This document shows, in pieces, positions 28,437-38,461 of a stretch of DNA of 64,000 nt. The notes below the pieces were generated by a model. That model saw only the letters and a program-made list of their open reading frames with translations, was not told where the DNA came from and searched no databases. Where the stretch lies: the NCBI RefSeq assembly GCF_024741135.1, contig NZ_JANSUY010000003.1, positions 186,001-250,000 of the forward strand, read 5' to 3'. The translations under genes were made by a program, and so were the position numbers. The stretch's first letter is position 1. Each line of letters opens with the position of its first letter. The DNA is from Aquiflexum gelatinilyticum. GTDB taxonomy: Bacteria > Bacteroidota > Bacteroidia > Cytophagales > Cyclobacteriaceae.

Positions 28437-29492
28437 TTAGACCGGTTCCACCAGAATCTCAAAATCATCAAAAAATGCCTCCCCTTTTGTCCCCGGCATC
28501 ATTACTGCAAAGGGTAAAATAAATATTGTCTTTCGGGTAAAATTGGGGAGTCTCAATTCCAAAACATGGTTCTCTAATTTCCCATTTACCGGATTAGGTT
28601 CTGTGGTTAAGGTGTGAGATTCATTTGTAGTAGCTCCAGTTGTACCGATCTTGGTATCGTAAACTCTCATGGCGATAGCTACTCCGGGCCCTTCAAGGTT
28701 TTCAGCGTTGACTTTTGTTCGCAAAATTACCGTGGCACCTTCAGGAATATTGGGTACTTCTAACTCTTTATAAATGTAACCATTATTTTGGCCTGTACCT
28801 GAAGATGAAATCCCCAAATACGTGGTGCTGAATGAATTTGGATGAATTCCTCTTGAAACTTGGTATCTACCATTGTCATTAGAAAATCTCCACATAGGGT
28901 CAGATAAATCGTTTTTGAAAAAAACAGGATTTTCTGCAAAATTTTGCCCGAAATCAATGCACTGTTCATTGGCTGCTAACCTGTCAAAAAGTTCGTCTAA
29001 ATAATATTCTCTGAGTTCAGGTTCATTTTCCTTATAGATAAAGAATTGATTGAAGTCATCAGTCATCATTGACAATGGTTTGCCATTACACATCAGGGCA
29101 TTATCATGTAATAAACCTAGAAATGCATGCCCCATCTCATGGAAAAAAAGATTTTCTCTTTCAATATCTGTTTTTTTGGCCCAATCACAATGGCCGGGAG
29201 ATTTTGAAATTTGTATGGTTCTTTTACCGGAAACAGGGTGTTTAATTATTCCAAGTCCACAATATTCAGATCCATCCGCCATCGTAAGTTTATCCACATA
29301 GACAAGGTCTAAATTGGAAAAATCAAAATTATAGCCTCTAAGTTTGGCTTCTGCTTCAAATTTGTCTAGAAAAATTTTTAGATCGGGAAACTCCTCCTTA
29401 GTTATTTCAGGGACATTATCCTCAGACTGATTACAGGCCTGAAAGCCTAATAGTACTACCAAAATTAAAACGAGTTTGAAAGAATATCTCAT
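28437..29492 (-). CDS. Lipoprotein with a zinc-metallopeptidase motif
   Basis: 351 residues with a signal peptide ending in the lipobox GFQAC (Cys20). The motif HEMGH at 118-122, in FFHEMGHAFLGLLHD, is a zinc-binding HExxH with a possible third ligand His129. CDW and CIDF cysteines may form disulfides. Residues about 190-350 look like a beta-sandwich (GATVILRTKVNAENL, FFDDFEILVEP), probably a carbohydrate-binding or adhesion module. Peptidase activity is inferred from the motif only. It is a single-gene unit convergent with the sugar locus; a cell-surface location is likely. Confidence 0.85.
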   Translation of the reverse strand: MRYSFKLVLILVVLLGFQACNQSEDNVPEITKEEFPDLKIFLDKFEAEAKLRGYNFDFSNLDLVYVDKLTMADGSEYCGLGIIKHPVSGKRTIQISKSPGHCDWAKKTDIERENLFFHEMGHAFLGLLHDNALMCNGKPLSMMTDDFNQFFIYKENEPELREYYLDELFDRLAANEQCIDFGQNFAENPVFFKNDLSDPMWRFSNDNGRYQVSRGIHPNSFSTTYLGISSSGTGQNNGYIYKELEVPNIPEGATVILRTKVNAENLEGPGVAIAMRVYDTKIGTTGATTNESHTLTTEPNPVNGKLENHVLELRLPNFTRKTIFILPFAVMMPGTKGEAFFDDFEILVEPV

Positions 29493-29576
29493 GGCTAACG
29501 GGTTTTATGGTAAATAATACTATGTCGTACGGTCAAGTTTGAATTAGAGTTTTAAAAATAGCTTTTATGGAATTAA

Positions 29577-29621
29577 AAAAAATCCCGTAACCCAAATTTT
29601 ATTTGGATGACGGGATTTTTT
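29577..29621 (-). terminator. Terminator after valS
   Basis: AAAAAATCCCGT at 29577-29588 pairs with ACGGGATTTTTT at 29610-29621, and inside them CCAAAT (29592-29597) pairs with ATTTGG (29601-29606), giving a long interrupted stem. Both flanks carry A/T runs. It lies 26 bases past the valS stop on the minus strand. Confidence 0.85.
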
Positions 29622-29647
29622 TTGACTTTGAAGCTTTAAAACAAATG

Positions 29648-32281
29648 TTAGGACAATTTCGCCAGAGATTCTTCTAAAGCTTTGATTTTTGATTCGGCAT
29701 CTGCGAGTTTTTTCCTTTCCACCTCGATTACTTGAGGAGGAGCACCTGCCACAAAACGTTCATTGCTGAGTTTTTTTAGTACAGTATTCAAAAACCCTTT
29801 GGTATATTCCAATTCCTTTTGAAGCGTTTCTTTTTCTTTCTCCACATCCAATTTATCCCCCATCGGAATAAAACACTCATCGGCCTTCACCACAAAACTC
29901 ATGGCATTGTCCACTTTTTCGCCAAAAGAAAGCTCGGATAAGTTTGCCAATTTTTTCAATACGGCTTCGAAATTCCTATAAATCTCTCCTTGCTTGGTAT
30001 TGACGGTAAGGGAAAAAGCTTCTTTTGGAGAAATTCCCTTTGAAGCCCTGGTATTTCGGATTTGGGAAACTACCTCAAAAATTTGAGATGCTTCGGCAAT
30101 GATTTTGAAATCAAAGCTTTTCGGTTTTGGCCAAGCGGTGATGATAAGGGCCTCTTCTTTTTTCCGATCCTTGATTTGATGCCAAAGTTCCTCGGTTAGG
30201 AATGGCATGAAAGGATGGAGAATTTTGAGAATATCTTCAAAGAAAACGATCGTCTTGTCGAAGGTTTTTTGGTCTATCGGCTGCTGGTAAGCAGGTTTGA
30301 TCATCTCGAGGTACCAAGAACAGAAGTCATCCCATACAAGCTTATAAGTTGCCATCAGTGCATCTGAGATCCTGAACTTCTGGAAGTGTTCCTCGATTTC
30401 GGTCAAAGCTTCATTGAACCTGTTTTCAAACCAAATTATAGCTGCCTCATTTTCATTTCCATCAAGTTTGGGATCAATTTCCCATCCCTGTACCAATCTG
30501 TAAGCATTCCATATTTTATTGGAAAAATTCCTACCCTGTTCCACCAGTTTTTCATCAAAAGGCAGGTCATTTCCTGCAGGAGAGCTAAACAGCATTCCTG
30601 ACCGTACTCCATCAGCGCCAAAGGTTTTGATCAATTCGAGTGGATCCGGGGAATTCCCTAGAGACTTTGACATTTTCCTACCGAGTTTGTCCCGCACGAT
30701 TCCGGTCAGGTAGACATTACTGAAAGGTTTTTCTCCCGTGTATTCATATCCCGCAATGATCATACGTGCTACCCAAAAGAATAAAATTTCTGGGGCAGTT
30801 ACCAAGTCATTGGTAGGGTAGTAGTATTTCAGGTCTTCATTTTTCTCGCCTGTGGAAAATATATCAGTATCGAAAACCGAAATCGGCCAAAGCCATGAAG
30901 AAAACCATGTGTCCAAAACGTCCTCATCTTGCTTCAGGTCTTCCAAAGAATAATAGCTCTTGAATTTTTCATTTGCCAATTTTAGTGCTTCCTCTTTTGT
31001 TTTGGCAACCACATATTCGCCATTTGGAAGGTAAAATGCAGGTATTTGATGTCCCCACCACAATTGACGGGAGATACACCAATCCCGGACATTTTCCATC
31101 CAGGACCGGTACATATTTTTGAATTTGGGAGGATGGAGTTGGATAATGTCATCCATCACCGAACTGAGGGCAGGTTTGGTGATATCTTCCATTCTCAAAA
31201 ACCATTGTAGGGAGAGCTTTGGCTCCACCACAGCATTGGTTCTTTCTGAGTGACCTACATTAGACTTATAGTCCTCGATTTTATCCAATTGAGCCGCTTC
31301 ATCGAGAAGTTTGGCCATTTTTTTTCTTGCGATAAACCTATCTTCTCCGATGAGAATCTGCGCTTTTTCATTCAAAGTCCCATCGTCATTCAGGATATCT
31401 ATGACAGGTAGTTTGTGTTTGATCCCTAATTCATAATCATTGATATCATGGGCCGGAGTGACTTTCAGGCAGCCTGTACCAAATTCCATATCAACATAAT
31501 CATCCTCGATAATTGGGATGGCACGGTTGATCAAAGGGATGATGGCTTTTTTTCCTTTTAGATGAGAAAATCTTGGATCATTGGGATTGATGCAGATTGC
31601 GACATCGGCCATGATAGTCTCAGGTCTTGTAGTAGCGATGGTCAGGAATTGATCTTGAGCGCCTTCGATGCGGTAATTGATATAATAAAGCTTCGAGGCA
31701 ATTTCTTTCATGATTACCTCATCATCAGAAAGGGCTGTTTTTCCCTGCGGATCCCAATTGACCATGCGGATGCCCCGATAGATTTTTCCTTTTTTGTGCA
31801 AATCCACAAAAACCGAAATCACAGCATCACTAAGGTCGGCATCCATGGTGAATTTGGTTCGGTCCCAATCGCAGGAAGCTCCCAATTTCTTCAGTTGTTC
31901 CAGGATGATACCGCCATATTTTTCTTTCCACTCCATGGCATACCTGAGGAATTCCTCCCTGGAGATGTTTTTTTTGTCAATGCCTCTTTCTTTAAGCATG
32001 GCTACGACTTTGGCTTCCGTAGCGATGGAAGCATGGTCAGTCCCGGGAACCCAACAGGCGTTTTTGCCTTCCATGCGGGCTTTTCGGATCAATACATCCT
32101 GAATCGTATTGTTGAGCATGTGTCCCATGTGCAGCACTCCGGTGACGTTTGGCGGAGGGATGACAATGGTATATGGCTCTTTGCTGTGGTCTACTTTGGA
32201 GGAGAAAAATTTGTTTTCCATCCAATAGGCATACCATTTTGACTCGGTTGCTTCAGGACTGTATTTGGTAGCTAATGACAT
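29648..32281 (-). CDS. valS: Valyl-tRNA synthetase
   Basis: Class Ia synthetase charging tRNA-Val. The start at the ATG at 32281 ([17 protein letters not shown]) gives 877 residues, standard for ValRS; an upstream in-frame ATG would add 11 unlikely residues. The HIGH motif is HMGH in [11 protein letters not shown], the second signature is KMSKS in [14 protein letters not shown], and the editing domain has [14 protein letters not shown]-terminal coiled coil ([14 protein letters not shown]) is present. Single-gene unit with its own terminator. Confidence 0.99.
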   Translation of the reverse strand: MSLATKYSPEATESKWYAYWMENKFFSSKVDHSKEPYTIVIPPPNVTGVLHMGHMLNNTIQDVLIRKARMEGKNACWVPGTDHASIATEAKVVAMLKERGIDKKNISREEFLRYAMEWKEKYGGIILEQLKKLGASCDWDRTKFTMDADLSDAVISVFVDLHKKGKIYRGIRMVNWDPQGKTALSDDEVIMKEIASKLYYINYRIEGAQDQFLTIATTRPETIMADVAICINPNDPRFSHLKGKKAIIPLINRAIPIIEDDYVDMEFGTGCLKVTPAHDINDYELGIKHKLPVIDILNDDGTLNEKAQILIGEDRFIARKKMAKLLDEAAQLDKIEDYKSNVGHSERTNAVVEPKLSLQWFLRMEDITKPALSSVMDDIIQLHPPKFKNMYRSWMENVRDWCISRQLWWGHQIPAFYLPNGEYVVAKTKEEALKLANEKFKSYYSLEDLKQDEDVLDTWFSSWLWPISVFDTDIFSTGEKNEDLKYYYPTNDLVTAPEILFFWVARMIIAGYEYTGEKPFSNVYLTGIVRDKLGRKMSKSLGNSPDPLELIKTFGADGVRSGMLFSSPAGNDLPFDEKLVEQGRNFSNKIWNAYRLVQGWEIDPKLDGNENEAAIIWFENRFNEALTEIEEHFQKFRISDALMATYKLVWDDFCSWYLEMIKPAYQQPIDQKTFDKTIVFFEDILKILHPFMPFLTEELWHQIKDRKKEEALIITAWPKPKSFDFKIIAEASQIFEVVSQIRNTRASKGISPKEAFSLTVNTKQGEIYRNFEAVLKKLANLSELSFGEKVDNAMSFVVKADECFIPMGDKLDVEKEKETLQKELEYTKGFLNTVLKKLSNERFVAGAPPQVIEVERKKLADAESKIKALEESLAKLS

Positions 32282-32403
32282 AATTGATTTTGAGCTTAAA
32301 ACTTCAAGGCGCAAAATTAAGAGAATTTCTCTATGTCAGTCATGAAATCCGGATAAAGACACTTTGTAGGAATCAAAAAAAATAGGGCAATTTTCGAAAA
32401 AAG

Positions 32404-32444
32404 AATCCAAAACAGCCGGATTGAATCTTTGGCTGTTTTGGATT
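32404..32444 (-). terminator. Terminator after the 346-residue lipoprotein gene
   Basis: A perfect 14-bp stem, AATCCAAAACAGCC at 32404-32417 and its complement at 32431-32444, with a 13-base loop. On the minus strand it is followed by CTTTTTTC. It lies 41 bases past the stop of the lipoprotein gene. Confidence 0.82.
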
Positions 32445-32485
32445 GAATTTAAATTGAATGGTTATTTATGCCTAAATGGCAATAA

Positions 32486-33526
32486 TTACCATTCAACTGT
32501 AACATTTTTAGTTTGCCCATCTGAGTCAATTGAGGAACTTCCTTTTTTCCAACAGGAATTAGGGAAAGTAAACGAAACGTTTGGATAAAATTCCCATTCT
32601 ATTTTATAAAGCCTAGATCCATCCGCGGAGGCTGGAGTGTTGTTATAAAGGGATTCCCAATATGTGCCTTTTGAGTCGGATTTTCCGGAACCTGAAGGAA
32701 TACCAATCGATGTTGTTTTAAACTGTTTAGTTTGCGGGCTATACCAATATCCCTTTAGAGTTCCACGGAATCCTGTGATGCCTGTTGAATTGGCACATGC
32801 GCCTTTTGGAGCGTATACCCTGAGTCTAAAGTTCCCTGTTGGAGGAGGGGTAGAAGGGTTCGCATTCGAGGAACCTCCGCAGGAATAGGTGCTTACTTTG
32901 GTGTAAAGGACATCTTCATGGGAATTTGAAGCCTGAGAGGGTACCCGGACAATGAGTTCAGTGCTGCTTTTAAATATCAGCGGAAAAACAATTGTATTGT
33001 TGCTGACAACAAAAGTCATCGAAGGTGTGGATGAATTGAATGTCCCAACTGTTTCTGTTCCGTTTGTACATACTTTAGCTGTCGAGCCTCCGAGGGAAAC
33101 GAGAGTATTTGTTCCATCAGACCTTTTCCAATAGCTAGTACCGGCCGGGGCGGCAGTTCCACTTCCACTACCTCCAGAATTTCCTGAGTTGAACACGCCA
33201 TATTTGTCCCCAAAATAGCTTGTAGATCCTGGTGATTCTTTCCCATTAGGGCTATAGTAAATCCCTAATTCGTCAATAGTATAGCCAAGGTCTTTGCAGC
33301 GTTGGCCTTCACTAGAATGAGTTTCATAAGATCCCCAATTTTTATAACCGAAGGTTTGACCTGGGAAAGTATTTCCTTCAGTACAATAACAATACGGTTT
33401 CCCATCACCATTGAAATCCTGGTGATATACCTCTGTAGTTTCCCACAATAATTCGTCTGATTCTTCTTGGCAACCAAAAGCAAAAAATGCTGCAACCAAA
33501 AAGATTAAAATAGGTTGAATTTTCAT
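32486..33526 (-). CDS. Cysteine- and glycine-rich hypothetical lipoprotein
   Basis: 346 residues. The signal ends in the lipobox FAFGC with Cys19. The front part is aromatic and cysteine-rich (DFNGDGKPYCYC, NWGSYETHS, CKDLGYTIDELGIYY), then a Gly/Ser linker (NSGGSGSG) near 120, a beta-rich middle (TFVVSNNTIVFPLIF), a second linker (NPSTPPPTG) and a C-terminal beta domain with SCWKKGSSS. A multi-domain surface protein is likely. I recognise no family. It has its own promoter and terminator. Confidence 0.82.
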   Translation of the reverse strand: MKIQPILIFLVAAFFAFGCQEESDELLWETTEVYHQDFNGDGKPYCYCTEGNTFPGQTFGYKNWGSYETHSSEGQRCKDLGYTIDELGIYYSPNGKESPGSTSYFGDKYGVFNSGNSGGSGSGTAAPAGTSYWKRSDGTNTLVSLGGSTAKVCTNGTETVGTFNSSTPSMTFVVSNNTIVFPLIFKSSTELIVRVPSQASNSHEDVLYTKVSTYSCGGSSNANPSTPPPTGNFRLRVYAPKGACANSTGITGFRGTLKGYWYSPQTKQFKTTSIGIPSGSGKSDSKGTYWESLYNNTPASADGSRLYKIEWEFYPNVSFTFPNSCWKKGSSSIDSDGQTKNVTVEW

Positions 33527-33560
33527 TATAAATTAAATAGTTAAGGGTGATTAATAAGGT

Positions 33561-33568
33561 CAAATATA
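33561..33568 (-). promoter_or_regulatory. -7 element of the unknown lipoprotein gene
   Basis: Minus-strand TATATTTG matches TAnnTTTG exactly, 35 bases before the start codon. No exact -33 TTG is present at 19-21 bases, only T-rich sequence. Confidence 0.45.
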
Positions 33569-33777
33569 TTACTGGAATTCGAAAAAGTAAACCTTAAGAC
33601 CCAGTACTTTATATTTTAATTATTTTGTAATGTATTATAAATCAGTTGTATATAAATAAAAATGTTAGTTTTATCATAAAAAATGCGATTGGTTCATTAA
33701 AATCATCATTTGGAGAAAAAATAAAAAAAAGGGCAAAATCTTGTAATAATTTTTTCCTAAATTCTTTTCAAAACAAA

Positions 33778-33803
33778 AAAACCGGAGAATTATCCCCGGT
33801 TTT
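33778..33803 (-). terminator. Terminator after accC
   Basis: AAAACCGG at 33778-33785 pairs with CCGGTTTT at 33796-33803 across a 10-base loop. On the minus strand the stem is followed by further T residues. It lies 27 bases past the accC stop. Confidence 0.8.
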
Positions 33804-33829
33804 ATGATCACTTTTAAAGCTATGAAATT

Positions 33830-35179
33830 TTATTTTTTGATGACTGAAAAGTCAAAAGTCTCCAAAAATTTGGTGGTATAATTACCATTTCGGAATTCAA
33901 AATCATCCAACAAGGCGATATGGAAAGGTATAGTGGTCTTGATGCCATCAATGACAAATTCTTCCAATGCCCTTTTCATTCTGACGATTACCTCTTCTCT
34001 TGATTGGCCGCTTACGATAAGCTTTGCAATCATGGAGTCATAATTTGGCGGAATAACATACCCTGCATAGACGTGGCTATCCACCCTGACACCTCTTCCT
34101 CCTGGCATGTGAAGGTTCAATATTTTACCGGGACTAGGTCTAAAACCATTGGCTGGATCTTCAGCGTTGATCCGGCACTCCATGGCATAAAGCTTAGGAA
34201 AGTAATTTTTACCGGAAATTTTCTCACCTGCTGCAACTTTGATTTGTTCTTTGATCAAGTCAAAATCAGTTACTTCTTCAGTTATAGGATGCTCTACCTG
34301 AATTCGGGTATTCATTTCCATGAAATAGAAGTTGCGGTGCTTGTCCACCAAAAACTCCACAGTACCGGCACCTTCATAGGCTATGGCTTCGGCACCTTTG
34401 ACAGCAGCTTTTCCCATGGCTTCCCTGAGTTCGTCTGTCATGAAAGGAGAGGGAGTTTCCTCTACTAATTTTTGGTGTCTTCTCTGGATTGAACAATCCC
34501 TCTCGGACAAATGGCACGCTTTTCCTGTGCTGTCGCCTACAATTTGGATTTCAATATGTCTTGGTTCCTCTACGTATTTTTCGAGGTATAGCGCATCATT
34601 TCCAAAAGCAGCACCTGATTCCTGACGTGCATCATCCCATGATTTTTTGAATTCTCCTTCATTTCGAACTATCCTCATTCCACGTCCACCGCCGCCGGCG
34701 GTTGCTTTAAGGATAACGGGATAACCCATTTCTTTGGCAATTTTAATTCCTTGCTCTATCGAATCCAATAATCCTTCAGAACCAGGTATTGTTGGTACGC
34801 CAGCTTCTTTCATGGTAGCTTTGGCTGTAGCCTTGTCTCCCATTTTATTGATCATTTCAGGGCTTGCTCCGATAAATTTGATTCCATACTCTTCACAGAT
34901 TCTGGAAAATTCAGCATTTTCAGATAGGAAACCATATCCCGGGTGAATGGCGTCAGCATTTGTGATTTCCGCAGCGGCGATGATTCTGGGAATATTGAGG
35001 TAAGATTCCCTACTTGGAGGAGGACCTATGCAAACAGCTTCGTCTGCAAAGCGAACATGAAGGCTGTCTTTATCAGCTGTAGAATATACAGCGACGGTTT
35101 TGATGCCCATCTCCTTGCAGGTTCTGATTACCCTAAGGGCAATTTCTCCTCGGTTGGCTATTAATATTTTTTTAAACAC
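33830..35179 (-). CDS. accC: Acetyl-CoA carboxylase, biotin carboxylase subunit
   Basis: Carboxylates biotin on AccB with ATP and bicarbonate, the first half of malonyl-CoA synthesis. 449 residues is the AccC length. The start [19 protein letters not shown], the ATP-grasp Gly loop [10 protein letters not shown], and the catalytic [16 protein letters not shown] are all present. It follows accB by 27 bases and ends the minus-strand fatty-acid cluster. Confidence 0.98.
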   Translation of the reverse strand: MFKKILIANRGEIALRVIRTCKEMGIKTVAVYSTADKDSLHVRFADEAVCIGPPPSRESYLNIPRIIAAAEITNADAIHPGYGFLSENAEFSRICEEYGIKFIGASPEMINKMGDKATAKATMKEAGVPTIPGSEGLLDSIEQGIKIAKEMGYPVILKATAGGGGRGMRIVRNEGEFKKSWDDARQESGAAFGNDALYLEKYVEEPRHIEIQIVGDSTGKACHLSERDCSIQRRHQKLVEETPSPFMTDELREAMGKAAVKGAEAIAYEGAGTVEFLVDKHRNFYFMEMNTRIQVEHPITEEVTDFDLIKEQIKVAAGEKISGKNYFPKLYAMECRINAEDPANGFRPSPGKILNLHMPGGRGVRVDSHVYAGYVIPPNYDSMIAKLIVSGQSREEVIVRMKRALEEFVIDGIKTTIPFHIALLDDFEFRNGNYTTKFLETFDFSVIKK

Positions 35180-35206
35180 AATTAATTCAGGTTAGTGAAA
35201 CAAAAA

Positions 35207-35683
35207 TCATCCCGCAGGATCAACTAGGAAAAGTGGCTGGTCGTATTCAACCGGGGTGGCGTTATCCACCAAGATTTTTACAATCTTTCCCGAAACTTCA
35301 GATTCGATTTCATTGAAAAGTTTCATGGCTTCGATAATGCATACAGTCTGACCCGAAGACACTGAATCACCCACGGATACAAATGGATCTGCATCAGGAT
35401 TGGATGTACGGTAGAAAGTTCCGATCATCGGTGATTTTATCTCAATCAAACGGGAAGTGTCTTCCTTGACAGGAGCAGCTATAGGTGCCGCGGCTTGTGC
35501 TGAAGACATAGGGGCAGGGTGTGCTACCTGAGCGGGAGCAGCAGGAGCAGCCTCAAACTTTACAGCAGGAGCTTCAGAATATTTTTTGATAGAAAGTTTA
35601 AACTCTTCTGTTTCAATTTTCACCTCGGCTAAGCCGGAATTTGAAATAAAATCTATTAAATCCTGGATTTCTTTTGCTTTCAT
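35207..35683 (-). CDS. accB: Acetyl-CoA carboxylase biotin carboxyl carrier protein
   Basis: Carries biotin between the two carboxylase half reactions. The N-terminal helix [16 protein letters not shown] is followed by an Ala/Pro-rich flexible linker (about 38-72) and the C-terminal biotinyl domain with Lys121 in EAMKLFNEI as the biotin attachment site. 158 residues is typical. It is preceded by a leader with two hairpins and may have its own regulation separate from efp upstream. Confidence 0.97.
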   Translation of the reverse strand: MKAKEIQDLIDFISNSGLAEVKIETEEFKLSIKKYSEAPAVKFEAAPAAPAQVAHPAPMSSAQAAAPIAAPVKEDTSRLIEIKSPMIGTFYRTSNPDADPFVSVGDSVSSGQTVCIIEAMKLFNEIESEVSGKIVKILVDNATPVEYDQPLFLVDPAG

Positions 35684-35701
35684 GATATGTCTTTTTGTTA
35701 A

Positions 35702-35722
35702 AACCCGCTTCTTTTTCGGGTT
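35702..35722 (-). promoter_or_regulatory. Hairpin in the accB leader
   Basis: AACCCG at 35702-35707 and CGGGTT at 35717-35722 form a 6-bp GC-rich stem, 18 bases before the accB start. On the minus strand it is followed by TTAAC and an A run, so it could act as a weak second terminator or an RNA leader structure. Confidence 0.35.
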
Positions 35723-35749
35723 AATGGTTGATGTTGTATAAAAACAAAG

Positions 35750-35781
35750 AAGCTATGTAATTTAGGTAAATCACATAGCTT
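35750..35781 (-). terminator. Probable terminator after efp
   Basis: AAGCTATGT at 35750-35758 pairs with ACATAGCTT at 35773-35781; the loop is 14 bases. On the minus strand CTTTGTTTTTATAC follows. It begins 8 bases past the efp stop. The T run is interrupted, so read-through into accB is possible. Confidence 0.55.
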
Positions 35782-35788
35782 ATTAAAA

Positions 35789-36352
35789 TTATTTTACTCT
35801 TTCGGAATAAGAGCCGTCTCTAGTATCTACTTTGATCATGATGTCTTGTTCAACAAACAAGGGAACCATCACCACAGCGCCTGTTTCCAAAGTTGCAGGC
35901 TTGGAAGCATTTGTCGCAGTATCTCCTTTGATGCCCGGTTCTGTATAGGTAATCATCAACTCTACAAAAGGAGGGAGTTCCACCGAAATAGGTGTCTCTG
36001 TTTCTGCATGTACCAAAATGTCTACAGTCTGGCCTTCTTTGAGAAGCTTTGGTCTTTCGATGAGTTTTTCTTGAATGGAGATTTGCTCGAAAGTTTCGGT
36101 ATCCATGAAATTATAACCCAAGTCATCTTGGTAGATAAACTGATGTGGTCTTTTTTCAACCCTTGCAGTGGTTACTTTTTCACCTGCTGTATAGGTTTTG
36201 TCCAAAACTTTTCCTGAAGTAAGGCTTTTCAGTTTGGTTCTGACGAAAGCTCCTCCTTTTCCTGGTTTGACATGTTGAAAATCCACAATTGTGTAGATGT
36301 CATTATTCATCTCCAGACACAATCCGGTTTTGAAATCTGCGGTACTTGCCAT
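35789..36352 (-). CDS. efp: Translation elongation factor P
   Basis: Relieves ribosome stalling at proline runs. 187 residues, three beta-barrel domains. The loop that is modified in many bacteria reads KPGKGGAF with Lys32 at the tip, and the C-terminal part has the family end KVDTRDGSYSERVK. No modification enzyme gene (epmA or others) is nearby. It follows fabH by 28 bases and is followed by a terminator-like hairpin. Confidence 0.98.
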   Translation of the reverse strand: MASTADFKTGLCLEMNNDIYTIVDFQHVKPGKGGAFVRTKLKSLTSGKVLDKTYTAGEKVTTARVEKRPHQFIYQDDLGYNFMDTETFEQISIQEKLIERPKLLKEGQTVDILVHAETETPISVELPPFVELMITYTEPGIKGDTATNASKPATLETGAVVMVPLFVEQDIMIKVDTRDGSYSERVK

Positions 36353-36380
36353 TATTATATTTTGGTTTTTTTGTTATTCG

Positions 36381-37379
36381 TTATTTTGGGTCATATCCCC
36401 ATTTCAGGTAAATAGAACCCCACGTAAATCCGCCTCCAAACGCGGCCAAGATGATGTTATCACCTTTTTTTAGTCTGGATTCATAATCCCATAAACACAA
36501 TGGAAGTGTTCCTGCGGTTGTATTTCCGTATTTTTCAATATTGAGCATTACTTTATCGGGACCGATACCCATTCTGTTGGCTGTGGCATCGATGATTCGC
36601 TTATTTGCCTGATGTGGTACTAGCCATGAGACATCCTCTGCAGTGAGGTTATTTCTTTCCATGATTTCGGCACTGACTTCTGCCATATTGGTAACGGCAA
36701 ATTTGAATACTGAAGCACCTTCTTGGAATGCATAATGCTCTCGGGCTGCGACAGTCTCCATGGTAGCAGGTTTACGGCTACCTCCGGCTTTCATATGAAG
36801 ATATGGTGCCCCGGAACCATCGGAGTGTAGGAGTGAATCCATGACACCGACGTCTTCCGTTGTTGGTTCTAATAGGACAGCACCTCCACCGTCACCGAAT
36901 ATGATGCAGGTTGCACGGTCTTGATAATCTATGATGGAAGACATTTTATCTGCACCAATGATGATTACCTTCTTATGCATACCTGTTTCGATAAACTGGC
37001 TTCCTATTGTCAATGCATATAGAAATCCAGAACAGGCTGCCGATATATCAAAACTATAACTGTTTACAGCACCCACTCCATCCGCTATGATATTGGCAGT
37101 AGCAGGGAAAGGCATGTCAGGAGTGACCGTGGCACAAATAATCAAGTCTATGTCCTCTGGATTTGTGTTGGTTTTTTTCAAAAGTCCTTTGACAGCGTTG
37201 ATTCCGATGACAGAAGTCCCCTTGTCCTCACCTTTGAGTATCCTTCTTTCTTTGATCCCTGTCCTTGTGACTATCCATTCATCATTGGTATCCACCATGG
37301 TTTCCAATTCACGGTTGGTCAAGATATAATCAGGTACCCAACCTTGGACCCCCGTAATGACTGCTCTGGTTTTTTTCAT
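36381..37379 (-). CDS. fabH: Beta-ketoacyl-ACP synthase III
   Basis: Starts fatty-acid synthesis by condensing acetyl-CoA (or a branched acyl-CoA) with malonyl-ACP. The catalytic triad is visible: Cys116 in AACSGF, His256 in VPHQAN and Asn286 in GNTTAG. 332 residues is typical. It lies between rpmF and efp in the order DUF177-rpmF-fabH-efp-accB-accC; the plsX gene usually found between rpmF and fabH is not there. Confidence 0.98.
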   Translation of the reverse strand: MKKTRAVITGVQGWVPDYILTNRELETMVDTNDEWIVTRTGIKERRILKGEDKGTSVIGINAVKGLLKKTNTNPEDIDLIICATVTPDMPFPATANIIADGVGAVNSYSFDISAACSGFLYALTIGSQFIETGMHKKVIIIGADKMSSIIDYQDRATCIIFGDGGGAVLLEPTTEDVGVMDSLLHSDGSGAPYLHMKAGGSRKPATMETVAAREHYAFQEGASVFKFAVTNMAEVSAEIMERNNLTAEDVSWLVPHQANKRIIDATANRMGIGPDKVMLNIEKYGNTTAGTLPLCLWDYESRLKKGDNIILAAFGGGFTWGSIYLKWGYDPK

Positions 37380-37598
37380 TCAAATTTTGTTTGAGGCCCT
37401 AATGTAGGAGGAATAATCCTAATATATCAGGCTTTGATGTGGTAATGGAATTTGACCTTGAGGAGATTTTCAGATTTCCATTCAAGGCGACAAAATTATC
37501 TAAAATGTGCTTTTCCACCAAAGGTTTTTGGTTTTAGAATAGCAGCATTGACAAATAGACCCTTTGGGGCTTTTCAAAATGGATTTTCTTGAAAATAA

Positions 37599-37632
37599 AA
37601 ATCCATCCCGAACAGCTCCGGGATGGATTTTA
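37599..37632 (-). terminator. Terminator after rpmF
   Basis: AAAATCCATCCC at 37599-37610 pairs perfectly with GGGATGGATTTT at 37621-37632 around a 10-base loop. On the minus strand TTTATTTTC follows. It lies 24 bases past rpmF, so fabH needs its own promoter. Confidence 0.88.
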
Positions 37633-37655
37633 TCAAATGGAAATTTCTATGATAG

Positions 37656-37847
37656 TTATGCAAGAACTTCTTTCTCCATGATAACCTGTCCTTTGTAGTA
37701 CAGTTTGCCATCAAGCCAAAACGCTCTATGAGGTAAATGAAATTCGCCTGTGGTAGGGCATTGTGCAAGACCTGGAGCTGTCAACTTATAGTGAGTTCTT
37801 CTTTTGTCTCTTCTGGTTTTCGAAATTTTTCGTTTAGGATGTGCCAT
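37656..37847 (-). CDS. rpmF: Ribosomal protein bL32
   Basis: Small basic protein of the large ribosomal subunit, 63 residues. [20 protein letters not shown] is the standard bL32 start, followed by [13 protein letters not shown]. Only one cysteine (Cys29) is present, so this is the zinc-free form rather than the four-cysteine form. It follows the DUF177 gene by 17 bases and is followed by a strong terminator. Confidence 0.98.
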   Translation of the reverse strand: MAHPKRKISKTRRDKRRTHYKLTAPGLAQCPTTGEFHLPHRAFWLDGKLYYKGQVIMEKEVLA

Positions 37848-37864
37848 CTCTATACTATTTTAGA

Positions 37865-38437
37865 TTATTCTTTTTTCTTTAATTTATTTAATATTTCCCA
37901 TCTGGGATCTGCCGGTTTTTCTTCTTGAATTTCTTCATCTGAATTACCGGATTCTATTTCATCATCTTCATCAGAAAGATAAATTAAACTTCCTTCCTCA
38001 TCGAAATCATCCTCATCTGTTTCATCCATGTAATCAGGATGGATTTTTTTGGCAGGAATAGCCAAAAGGATGAATTCATAAATCAGTTGGGCGACGTTGA
38101 TACTCGGAGTATCTTTGGTAATCATGAAGACGTCTTCACTGATTTCCTGTACCATCGGACCATATTTGTAAATGACTTTTTCGGTCAATTCCAAAGGATG
38201 GTCAAATTCCTCCAAGCTCCTGTCACAAGTCAATCCCACTGTGCCATTGATGACAAAATCCACTTCCATGACGGAAACAGTTTTATTCACATTGATCGAA
38301 ACAGTGATGTTGGCTCCGTTGACCCAATCTTCAGCTTCATTATACTTGAAGAACTCATCATTGACTTCAAAAGTAAAAGAATGCTTTCCATCCTTTAATT
38401 TGATGATATCAATATCGTAGTTTCTTAAGAATTTCAC
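37865..38437 (-). CDS. DUF177/YceD-family protein, upstream partner of rpmF
   Basis: 190 residues. DUF177 proteins are nearly always encoded just before rpmF and are linked to 23S rRNA metabolism in bacteria and plastids. The segment GLTCDRSLEEFDHPLEL carries the family cysteine; the C-terminus is very acidic (DETDEDDFDEE, SDEDDE) and closes with a basic KLKKKE. The start is GTG, supported by an AGGAGG Shine-Dalgarno sequence four bases upstream, which is rare in this phylum. Confidence 0.93.
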   Translation of the reverse strand: MKFLRNYDIDIIKLKDGKHSFTFEVNDEFFKYNEAEDWVNGANITVSINVNKTVSVMEVDFVINGTVGLTCDRSLEEFDHPLELTEKVIYKYGPMVQEISEDVFMITKDTPSINVAQLIYEFILLAIPAKKIHPDYMDETDEDDFDEEGSLIYLSDEDDEIESGNSDEEIQEEKPADPRWEILNKLKKKE

Positions 38438-38461
38438 GAACCTCCTGCTATTTCAAGACCG

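Larger units (their letters stand above)
33527..33829. other. AT-rich intergenic stretch before the unknown lipoprotein gene
   Basis: These 303 bases contain the promoter candidate of the lipoprotein gene (33561-33568) and the accC terminator (33778-33803). Between them lies very AT-rich sequence in which I see no gene or clear structure. Confidence 0.7.
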
